A stretch of DNA of 64,000 nucleotides, from the NCBI GenBank assembly GCA_963575645.1, contig OY754466.1:19694001-19758000 (forward strand), in the 5' to 3' direction. The notes beneath the pieces are model-generated. The model was given only the letters and a program-made list of their open reading frames with translations. It did no database searches and was not told the DNA's origin. Below, piece by piece: positions 1 to 10,300 of this stretch (positions within the stretch are counted from its first letter, which is position 1; each line of letters starts with the position of its first letter). The translations under genes and the position numbers were made by a program. Source of the stretch: Xanthostigma xanthostigma. Its lineage: Eukaryota > Arthropoda > Insecta > Raphidioptera > Raphidiidae.

Positions 1-440
1 AAACTGTGTTTATATTCGAACTGTCACTGCGCGCCCACCAGATCTATCCACAAAACAAACTTGAAAAGTAGTCTCGTGTAAAGCAAGCACTGAACAGCAA
101 TCAAGAAAGCCAGCGCTAGAAAACTAGTGGGAAAATCTAGCAAGGAATCTAGCAGCGTTTCTAGCCTCGTGTGCAGCGGCCTTTACTTGCTCCGCCATCT
201 AATGTTGGCGGATGAAGTTAACAAGTATTGTGCAACGTATTGTGTTAACTTGACCGTTCATTTTTTTTATTGTTTATTGAACAAATGACGTTCTATTTAC
301 ATCTTTTTCGGCTGCTAGATCAAGCGAAGTTTGCTGTGGATCCATTGTTGACATTTCCATGTCAATGCTGCGATGACGTCTACCTAAAATTATTGAGAAA
401 AAAGCGTTATTTTCTGTTTGTTGGTTCAGAATATTGTGTA
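1..440. other. No gene recognised; exon-like segment at 301-383 (-)
   Basis: No known protein domain is seen here. On the minus strand 301-383 is open, flanked by an AG acceptor and a GTAAAT donor, with the same phases as exon 2 of the Ig-domain gene at 2697-4231. A 21-base identical string covers this donor (286-306) and the exon 2 donor (3482-3502). No partner exons were found, so it is not called as a gene. Confidence 0.4.
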
Positions 441-1247
441 TATGTTACGCTCAAAGATCGAAAACGCTCAGTGAGCGGAAAAATAGCTCACAACGCGTTG
501 TGGTCATAGTAAAATATCCACATTGCGAAATTCGTGTTATGGCTCTAATGAAAACGCGCACGACGCGTTGTGGCAATCACAGAAAGACCAAATAGCGAAA
601 TTCGTGTCGTGGCTGACATGCTATTCGATCTCAACGCGTTGTGGCAATGAAGAAAAACCATGACGCGTATGGGATATTATTTGATTGCGACGCACACTAC
701 TTTCCTGTATTTTTTCATCATTGCCCATGTTTCTTGATTCTTCTATAACGTCAGTAATAACTTTCACGTTTAAATTCTGTAATTTGTTTAACTGTTCGTC
801 ATTTTCTATATTCTTCTCGTTGTTTTGAACATCATTTCATTTTGGTCTTAGAATAGTAAATTTAGTCAAGTGATCTTGATAATTCATAATAAATTTATAA
901 TCTTTATCTGGTTCAGACTGCATATCGATTAAATCAACTTGACATCTAGAATTCATGCAGTCGAATAGAATAGGTTTCACTACTAAATGTGATAATGGTT
1001 AAAACAATGAATGCTCAGAACGCGTCATGGATTTTCTTCATTGCCACAACGCGTTGAGATCGAATAGCATGTCATCCACGACACGAATTTCGCTATTTGG
1101 TCTTTCTGTGATTGCCACAACGCGTCGTGCGCGTGTTCATTAGAGCCATAACACGAATTTCGCAATGTGGATATTTTACTGTGACCACAACGCGTTGTGA
1201 GCTATTTTTCCGCTCACTGAGCGTTTTCGATCTTTGAGCGTAACATA
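441..1247. repeat. Foldback element with ~228-bp inverted arms
   Basis: Arms at about 441-668 and 1018-1247 are near-identical inverted copies, starting TATGTTACGCTCAAAG and ending with its complement. Within each arm the palindrome CACAACGCGTTGTG or a close variant recurs about every 70 bases, next to a second repeated word (AAATTCGTGT). The ~350-bp centre is AT-rich with no recognisable coding. It looks like a non-autonomous long-TIR DNA transposon. I could not fix a target duplication. Confidence 0.85.
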
Positions 1248-2696
1248 TATTATATATTTATGAATTTATATTGTTTGTCATTAAATTACCTCCCCTTCTG
1301 CCCTCAGATTTTGATAGTGGAATTACAATCTGTAAAAATATATTTTATTAAATTTGTTATAGAACAGTGGGAGGGTTAACTTCAATCAAATATATTGTTT
1401 TGTGTGTGTGCATATTAAATTGCTTACCCCATGTTTAATCCCAATTCGGATGCCACCGCCCCCTCCTCTCCTTGACGAAGCTGAGAAGAAAAGGTTCAGC
1501 AAAATATAGGCACCAAATAATATCGTTGCAACTTTCATACCTGGTTCGGGTCGTTTTTAAGTTTCGTTGTAACGAGCGATTTAAAGCGTTGAAAAGCGTT
1601 TTTGTTATTGTACGTCGTAGTATAGAATGATCGTAGGTATTTAAATTAATGTCACTCTTTCTCAAACCTATTTGTGCGATGATCGCTTCAAATACTAAAT
1701 TGGACTCATAATAAGCATTTATTGGTTGAGATGTGTTTTGTCACTTGATAAACGGTCGAGTTCAGTATTTAAGATGTCCATCCGGTTTTTTTTTTTCAAT
1801 GAATTTTCCACTGTAAGAAAATAGGCTACTGGTCATGTGGTGAGATCTAGCGGTATGACGCCGTAACTTTCAACTGATCGAATTGAATGAAATTTGGTTT
1901 ATAAACGCTTGTTTGTAGTCTGTTTAAAATGAATGTATATAATAGATATTATTTTTTTTTTATATGAAAATAGAAGTACGCAAACAATGTCTATTAATTG
2001 ATCTCTTTTTTTGTGTAATTTTAGGCACTGATATTTTATTGTCTACATTCTTCTGTTGGACCAATCCAAGAGATTTAAAATTTAAACCGTACGGGAAGAC
2101 GGAAAGTATTTCAAATTAAAAAATTAAAAACGTACGTTGTTTTAACAAAAAGTGTTGTACTTTATTCAGTAAATTAAATTATAAATATACAATATATCAA
2201 ATTTGTTCACAAAAGATTGCAGTGATAATTTTTTTATTTGCTGGAAATCGGGTAATTTTTTTTTCTATTTTAATTTTTAAGGTTTAAATACAGAGCAGTG
2301 TCGCCAGTATAATTTCTTCACTGTTTAGAAGTTTCCAAAATAGCAATTAAAAATGTAATTCTATCATACATAAGTGTGTTTTAATAACAAAGAATAATTT
2401 TGTATTTACAATGATTGCGTCCATTTTTAGATTCATTTAATTGAATTTTGGATTTACGCCCTCAATAAATTCTCCAAATATTTTGGTTGATTAATATAAT
2501 GTAAAAAATCAAAATCTTAAAATACTTAAGTATTGTTTATAATAAAAATAAATAGTATAAAAAAAGCCAAATCATCGAAAAAAACTGTTTTATGATTGGG
2601 TTTTGAAAAACGTTGGTATTAGTACTTTCAAAGCAAATGCTATGTAAAGATTTGGTGATAAAAATGCTAAGTTGGCAACATTGAGATACCGTTAGT
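1248..2696. other. AT-rich stretch, no gene recognised
   Basis: No exon with a supported frame and splice pair was found on either strand. An open frame at 1435-1665 (-) has no recognisable motif. Confidence 0.5.
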
Positions 2697-4231
2697 TTAA
2701 TACGTTATCATTACGTAATCGGTACGAAAACCGCGTCTATCGATTGCGTATTGATTATCTGCTTGACATTCATAGTATCCAGCGTCTTGCTGTGTGGTCG
2801 GATCGATTTCCATTTTAGATTTAATCGTATCGTTACCGATAGGCCATTCATGAACCTGAAAAGATTGTAATCGTAAAACGGTTCAACTATCTGCAATCGA
2901 ATTGTTTTTCATTTCGACTTACTTGAAAGAATCTGTGGTAATAAAGTTCAATACCGTCCTTGAACCAAGTTATTTCGGGTCGAGGGTAACCTGGTAATCG
3001 ATTAATTTATAAATGAAATGTATCGTTCACCATGCATAGCTTTGCGGTTTGCATTGCAAGTACAAAATAAAATTTTTATAAATGATTTTTAATAATAAAT
3101 TAACATTTATACTTTCATCAGTACTCAGATTAGAACTTGAGGGCAGATACCTAGAGATGCATGAAGACGTCTTTAAACAGTTACCAAGTGTTGACGGAAA
3201 AGACCAGTCTCCAACAGTTACAGTTAAATTAATCAAGGATTTGTTATTAACAGTTCTTGGGCATCAGATGATACTAGTGTTTCGCATATTTAAGACATAA
3301 ATATTATGTTGCCACGGTAACATTGTGTTTTTTATTACCTTTTGCCATACAAAAGAACGTAATTTTTCTGCCGAGCATATAATCAAATTCAAAATGAGAC
3401 GACTTGACTATTCTCGCTCCCTAAAAACATTGGAATGCTAAAATTAACCTTGAATGTTTATCATTTGTTTACTAAAACAATTGACGTTCTATTTACATCT
3501 TTGTGATTGTAGTAACTGTCTGCCGCTGGATTCCGATGCTGAATGATGACCGGCATCCGTGAGTTGTAGATTCTGCCGCGGATTCTTTTTCCTAGAATAT
3601 CAATTGTCTTTTTAAAAAATTGACAATCGGTTGACGATTCTTTATATGACTCGTAAACCCGCTATTATCAAAATTCTATAACAGTTATAGCTGTTATATT
3701 TTAGCCACCTATGGTCCACCAATGTGGCTATAACAGATTTGCATTTGTTTTTTTTTTTTTTTAATAACTAAAACAGTTCTTTGTATAGTTTATTCTTCTT
3801 CAAATAAATCGAAGTATTATTTGCGCAATTTTTGTTACATACAAAAATATGTATATAAAAATTTTCACAAATTATTTTTTTTTACCATTAAACTAATAGT
3901 ACTTTCGAACAAAAAGTTTTGTATGTATATCAAAAGTAATATCGATTGAAGAATCTAGAATGTTAGAGTAGGGATTGATTTGAGACAAAATTGAAATATT
4001 AAATGCATTTTTAAACCTCAAGTCCAAATATTGGATGACCTGCAGTGCAAAGTCAAGGTTGGGATAGTTATTTTTTTATTAGGAAATAATCGAGAAGGTA
4101 ATTCAGTCATGAATTATAATAACATATTATAGATGATTGTTACCTCCTCTCATGCCACCTCCCCTTTGACTTTCGGAATCCGTGAACAGCATCGTAACTA
4201 CTAAACAGTAAAACAACCACTTCGTCGCCAT
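2697..4231 (-). CDS. Small secreted single-Ig-domain protein (OIG-4-like)
   Basis: Five exons: 4144-4231, 3497-3591, 3339-3420, 2923-2990, 2697-2855. They total 492 bases and encode 163 residues plus stop; all four junction phases agree. Exon 1 starts MATKWLFYCLVVTMLF, a signal peptide, followed by a Gly/Arg-rich stretch. Exons 3-5 form one I-set immunoglobulin domain: B-strand Cys in ITFFCMAKG, core Trp in PRPEITWFKDG, and the DAGYYEC motif with the second Cys. The protein ends about 20 residues after that motif, so there is no membrane anchor and it should be secreted. Length and layout (signal peptide, basic linker, one Ig domain, short tail) match nematode OIG-4, a secreted muscle protein that helps cluster acetylcholine receptors; this family name is from memory and less certain than the gene model. 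The gene lies opposite the upstream side of Plod. Confidence 0.87.
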
Positions 4232-4778
4232 GCCTGGGTGTTTGTCGGCGAATCACTCCGGCACACTAAATAAGATTTTGTTTTGTCGGCCGAACGAATT
4301 TAATTTCATACTGTCTAATAATACGCGACAGACATTGTTTAAAGCGGACCTCGAAACTGCGCCTCATTTGTTTCATCGGAGGGCTTGCGAAATCCGTTGC
4401 CGGAGCAGCGTTTGTCAACTTGTTTATTGCAGATGTCCGATAAACCCGAATAAAATTTACGTATTAAAAAATATTTCAGCTTTAATATTATATAAAATAG
4501 TCACAGGAATTCTGTCTGTAATTTCGTGGCTAATTTTTTGGATATTTTTTATAACACGAAACGTGTTTTCAAAATTTTGATTTGTCTGTAAATTATTTAA
4601 ACTTAAAGTATAGGCTCCATCAAAACCGACTCACGTGAGTGCAGTCGCGGAAAAAGACTAATGAGTATAAATATAAAAACAATTTTTTTATATGAAATGT
4701 TATTTCTTCCAAAAGGAATTTTGGTTTGATTGATTAGCATCTCTTTCTTCTGTAACAAAAAAAGAAATAAAAACAGCA

Positions 4779-4995
4779 AAAATATAGTTTAAAAAAAACT
4801 AAAAAACACGCTTTATATCGAACTAAAAAGTAAAAAATAATTTTTTTAAAATAAGCTTAAAAAGCGTGGGGCGCTTTGTTCCACATTTTCGTACATCGAG
4901 CGCCCAACGCTTTTTAAGCTTATTTTAAAAAAATTATTTTTTACTTTTTAGTTCGATATAAAGCGTGTTTTTTAGTTTTTTTTAAACTATATTTA
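4779..4995. repeat. Near-perfect hairpin, ~97-bp arms
   Basis: Arms 4779-4875 and 4899-4995 are almost exact inverted copies, with a spacer of only 23 bases. The inner stem pairs GGGCGCT with AGCGCCC. It is non-coding and resembles a miniature foldback transposon. The transcript of either strand would form a very stable stem-loop. Confidence 0.85.
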
Positions 4996-6386
4996 TTTTT
5001 CACTTTTTAGTTTGAGGATCTATAAAAGAATTTTTTAATCCTGGGGGTCCTAATAAGGATAATGGGAAACTGTTATCAAATTATTGCATTGTCATCGGTC
5101 CTTGATACGTATGCAAAGTTTCAAATTAATCAGACTTCGGGAAATTGGTGAAAATTATGCTCAAAGATTCCGTTACATGCATACATACATACATAGTTAG
5201 TTACAACCCAAACTAATATAAAGCGTTTAAAAAACAAACAAATGACGATTACAAACAGTTGATGTTCACTGGCACCACGCTGATAGTAAGATGTTTTCAG
5301 CTAACTCATTACGTCCAATGATATTCAACAAAACAATTTAAAAGGGGAGATCAGCGACGGATTATATTGTGTTATTGCATAACATTGACCCCTTTATTTT
5401 CTGAATTCAATTACTAAACAATCATGGTTTCGTTTCGTGCGTTAGTTACGTTTGCCAAAACTTCGTCCATTGCACAGGTTGTCAGCAATCTATGTCAATT
5501 CAAAATTTCTGTAGAATTAACTTTCATTTCACTATACTCTGGACAACTCGACATTAAGCTGATAAGTCCATGAATTGCTACAGAAAGTAGTTTTTTTATA
5601 AACAAACGTGTTGCAGTCTGTTTTGTTAACATTTTGCAGTCCTTAAAATTTCGTTATCCTGGGCAACGATTCGCTTGAATGTGAATATGCGCCCAATCAC
5701 AACAGCTCTAATGCAGCCATAGACGCTGATGATCTCAGACAACCTCATATGTTGAGCGTCTATAATCTGCAATTTCTCTCTCTCTCTCTCTCTAATGCAG
5801 CCGTGTTGTTATTCTACTGTTCAAAGTTTCAAAACAAGACACTGTCGAGCGTTTATAATCTATGATAAATAAAACATAAGAAATCAAAAAACTCAACGAG
5901 CTAAAGTGTAAAGAGAATGTTGTTAATGCTATAGAAATAGATCAAAGAAGGCAAGCTTCTCTAAAAGTGTCAACGAAATTTTTTTGATCAGTTATAAGAA
6001 CTATTGGTAAGAGTACGATAACTTGCTATGCAAAATATCCACTGGAAATTCACAATTATTGTTTTATATAACATATAACAGCGTTATTGGTCGTTTTAAG
6101 TGCGGAAAATTAATTTTTATAAATTAATTTAAAAAAATTAAATATGGTATAGTAAATATATTATTTACTATAGCGATCGCTATCTTGTCTTATATAGTGA
6201 TAAGAAAAGAGAAAGTTATATATACCTGTACGTATGATAAACAAAGATAGAAATATCAATTGGTTGGAATGAAATACAATTGAACGTTCAGGGCAGAGTC
6301 GTATTTGGAAATTTTAATTTATAAAACGAATTTTAAATTTAAAACTCACATTTTCATGAAGATTGAAAACCACCGCTTTTTTTGAT

Positions 6387-6606
6387 AAAGGGGTATGCGA
6401 ATTGTCTCGCAGTGAAACGGGAAGGGGCAAATGTGGAGTTTTTAAAAAAACAATTCCGGGGTGAACGATAAACGGGTATGCGAATTGTAATTCTGGGGTG
6501 AACGATAAAGGGGTATGCGAATTGTCTCGCAGTGAAACGGGAAGGGGCAAATGTTGAGTTTTTAAAAAAACAATTCCGGGGTGAACGATAAACGGGTATG
6601 CGAATC
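6387..6606. repeat. Tandem duplication, period 120 bp, two copies
   Basis: The unit beginning AAAGGGGTATGCGAATTG occurs at 6387 and again exactly 120 bases later at 6507, with only a few differences. Near 6296-6310 and 6605-6622 there are oppositely oriented copies of a short sequence containing GTCGTATTT, suggesting the duplication sits inside a small inverted-repeat element. The minus-strand frame across it is only a translation of the repeat. Confidence 0.85.
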
Positions 6607-7065
6607 TAAATACGACCCTGCTTCCATAACACAATCGAAAGCTGCATTCAAAGTGAGATAGTTATACAATAATTCTACACCAGTTGCTATGACGTGTATT
6701 TGTGATTTTTGATTGGTTAGATTCAAAAAATGACAGTGAAAGACGAAAAGTAGTTCCATTTTTTTCACGCATTTTTGAGGAAATTTGTGAATAATCCGCA
6801 AAGTTTTTTTTTTTGAACGTCAAAATTTAGCGTTTTCTATGACTTAAAAAAAAATTTTTCAAAATTTGGGTGCATAGTGTTATCGTACTGGACCCGAACT
6901 ATTTTCAGTTGTTGCAAGTTGCAACTACATATAAATACAATATTATCATCAGTGCGGTTACAATAAAAATCATCAAAATGTGACGATTCAATTTGCCGAC
7001 CAATGTCGGTAAAGATGTAACCGTTCTGTAAATGAAAGGTTTCTGTTTTTTTTTTTTTTTTTGAC

Positions 7066-7312
7066 GTGATAACGTCTTATAAATTGATGAAACACCGGCT
7101 GCACGCACGAAAAAGTGTCACGTTCCGCCTGAGCCTGAGCGTGCAAGCGAGAGCGCGGTATAAGCGATAGAGAGGCACGATCGGCCCAAGCGTCGGCTTG
7201 TACGAATTTCTCTCTCTTCTCGCGTGACGTCCGAGAGTTCATCAATGTTTCTTTATGACGTTATCACGTAAAACTATCGTCCGTAAACCGACTTTACAGA
7301 CAACCAATTTTT
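7066..7312 (-). repeat. MITE copy, TIR GTGATAACGTC; mate at 63546-63795
   Basis: The segment is bounded by GTGATAACGTC and GACGTTATCAC, and its reverse complement matches 63546-63795 over about 245 bases with few changes. Similarity continues past the right inverted repeat to about 7312, so the true element may be larger. It ends about 60 bases before the first visible Plod exon. Confidence 0.8.
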
Positions 7313-7370
7313 TTTTTTTGAACAGTAAACTTGTAAATAAATGATTTATAACGATTGCGTTTTGTTTCAG

Positions 7371-10300
7371 AGGCTTATGGAATGTACCGTTCATCAGCAG
7401 TTGTTATTTGATCAACGCTACACTTCTTCGACAGCACGATCGAAAACAGCTCGGCTACGTTTATGACAATTTGGATTTCGATATGGCATTTTGTGCAAAT
7501 CTAAGAGAGTTGGTAATGTCATTATTTCGTCGTGTTTATTTTATAAAAGTGGATGAAATTTTATGTATCGAATCAATGTTTTCAGGACGTTTTCATGTAC
7601 GTCTCGAATCGCGTCGATTTCGGACACTTGGTGAACCCGGACACGTACGATACAACTCGTACGTCGCCCGAAATGTATCAGATATTCGAAAATCGTTACG
7701 ATTGGGAACGGCGGTACATTAATGAAAATTTTACGGAAAATTTCAATCCAAACAATACTCCCGCTCAGGTATGTTCGCATAATATTGTTTATTCAACACG
7801 CGTGAGTAATATGCAATTTCGGGGCCCTGCTAAACTCGGGAGAAATAATATATTACTTCACTAGTGTAATAATGAATTTTCTGGCGTGGGAGAAATAATA
7901 TATTACTTCACTAGTGTAATAATGAATTTTCTGGACCAATAGAAACTCAGTAGCAAGCCCAAGCGCTAAATAATGAAAAAAACTGCAAGTAGCTTCTGGA
8001 CCAATAGGAACGTGGTAGGCGGTATTGTATACTTATATGAAAACAGCATCGCAATTCAGCGAAATCATGGCAATCTTGTGTATACTCTGACGGTGGTACG
8101 TCAATCAATGAAGTGATTTATTATTTTTCCCTCTTTTATCAGGGCCCCGATTACATATTACTCCTGCTAGTTGAATAAAGTATTATGTGCGACTATTGAT
8201 CGAAGGAGAATATTCCACTCGCGTGTGTTTTACCGCACTCGCTGCGCTCGTGCGGCAAATTTCACGCTCATGGAATCTTCTCCTTCTCTCACTAGTCGCA
8301 CAATATACTATTATTTAGCATAAACATCCCGTTTATATTGAAGGAATAGATGATTGTTGTCACGTGATACGAATGTTTTGTGTTTTCTACGGTGTTTTGT
8401 TTTGTTGTTCATAGCCGTGCCCTGACGTCTACTGGTTCCCGATAGTATCGCTAAGGTTCTGTAACGATTTGATACAGATGATGGAGGCTTTCGGTCAATG
8501 GTCTGATGGAAAGAACAGCGTGCGTATTTTTTTTTTTTTTTAAATCATCGCTCAATTTAAATGTGTCTTTGAAATTTTAGCCTTGAAATAACTATTTGGA
8601 TTTAAAAAATATAATATTGACCTGTTATCCAATAATTACCGACTCTGGCTAATTATCAACTTACCCTTCAATAAATAATTAAATAGATGTCCAAGAACTA
8701 AGATCATTAATGTCAATTTTAATCAATATTCGGAATAATTATAATCTATTAATAGGCAAGCAGTTTTTTTGTGTTCCTAAACTACTCGACTGATTTCGAC
8801 GATCGATGTGTCATTTGAAATGGTTCAACATACAGATGTGCAATAGAGTGTCAGAATTGCGATAAGTGGATTTTCAAAAAGTCAATTTTTAACGTTACAA
8901 AATACATGATATATTATGAGTAGACTTTGGAAAAACAATTTGCATATTTATACAGTGTGGTCACTTAAGTGTGCAACATATGGAAAAATTTTTAATTAAA
9001 TGCACAACCAAAATACAAATATTGCCAAAAGTTGGTGCATGTCCGATAATCATTTTAGGTGCTCTTAGAATTGTTGAAACTCAAACATCATACAGGGTGT
9101 TTAATATCGTTGCAACAAACATAAAGTTTGTGATTCCATAAAAAATTAAAAATCTAAGTTAATTTTACAAATATGCCTGAATTTGAACAAAGTTATGCGA
9201 AATTGATTTGATTTTGAATAATTTATTAGTGTGTTTAAGGTAAGTATAAAAAAAAAATTTCAAAAAAATTATAATTCTGGTTTTTTAAAAAAAAAAATTT
9301 TTTTCTTAGAAGGCCATGTTTTGGTATTTGGGCATAACTTTTAATTCTAAACAACTTTTTCTTATAACATTTCGCTGAATTTTTTTAAATAAGGGCACTT
9401 TACTCTTGTACAATTTTTATATTTTTTGACCCATCCTGTATGCTGTTTGAATTTCAACAATTCTAAGAGCACCTAAAATGATTATCGGACATGCACCAAC
9501 TTTTGGCAATATTTGTATTTTGGTTGTGCATTTAATTAAAATTTTCCCATAATTATGTTGCACACTTAAGTGACCACACTGTATTCCAAAAAGGAAAAAA
9601 ACAAACAAGAAAGTTTAGTTGAAAGAATAAATTTACCCGATTTCAGAGTAACAAGACGGCTAGTTATTATTATTAGGCTTAGGTCTTGAAAATTAGTTGA
9701 GGAGCTTGTTTGCAAAACTTGACAAATCCATTTTAAATAAAAATCGAGTTATATATCGTACGTCAGTATTCAGCCCTAAACAAATCGGAATTTCTGGCTA
9801 TTTTTAATCTAAACTCAACATATCATATACGAATTTAACGACGAAAATGGCGTTTGTGATCAAAAGTTGACACATCCCGGATTTGTCAAGTTTTGATCAC
9901 GAACGCTATTTTCGTCATTTAATTCGTAATATTATTATGGAATCTCTGATGTTTTATGTGTATTTAAATACTCATAAAACGTCAGAGGTTCCATAATAAT
10001 ATCACAAATTTCTATTTTAATATTGCTCCTTTCTTCCAAAACTTGACATAGGTATCCAACATATTTGTTTTCTTAACTTAACAAATTCATTGCTTGTTTT
10101 CAAAACTTGACAAAACCAAAAGTTTTTTATAAAAAAAAATAACCATTTAAATTTAAAATTCCATCTTTGGCTTATTTTAATACAAAGACTCAGCGCTACC
10201 AAACGAGCCCAAAACAAAACAAAAGTTTATCAGTCCTTCGATGTGGCGGGTTTTTTGCCTTTTCTGAGGATATTGGTTCTTTGGATTTGTCAAGCTTTGC

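Larger units (their letters stand above)
4232..7065. other. Region between Ig-protein gene and Plod exons; repeats only
   Basis: No Plod exon or other gene was recognised. It holds a long hairpin (4779-4995), a repeat tail ending in CATACATACATACATA (about 5041-5205), a short CT microsatellite (about 5776-5793), a mini hairpin near 5718-5767 and a 120-bp tandem duplication (6387-6606). Open frames at 4230-4580 and 6314-6634 are uninterpretable or lie within the repeats. Confidence 0.6.

Noticed and set aside
441..1247. Regularly spaced CACAACGCGTTGTG repeats, CRISPR-like at first sight
   Set aside because: The spacers also repeat and the second half is an inverted copy of the first; this is a foldback element in a eukaryotic genome.
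3082..3300. Plus-strand 72-residue frame (LELEGRYLEMHEDVFKQL)
   Set aside because: It overlaps intron 3 of the minus-strand Ig gene, has no splice partner, and I recognise no family. It may be a gene fragment, but there is no support.
4230..4580. 116-residue plus-strand frame
   Set aside because: It starts on the antisense of the Ig gene's start codon, then runs into low-complexity AT-rich sequence; no domain.
6314..6634. 106-residue minus-strand frame with an internal repeat
   Set aside because: The repeat is only the 120-bp DNA duplication read in frame.
6988..7245. Frame shared by 6988-7245 (-) and 63616-63921 (+), looking like a conserved protein
   Set aside because: The identity follows the MITE at DNA level; no synonymous bias could be argued and it lacks any domain.
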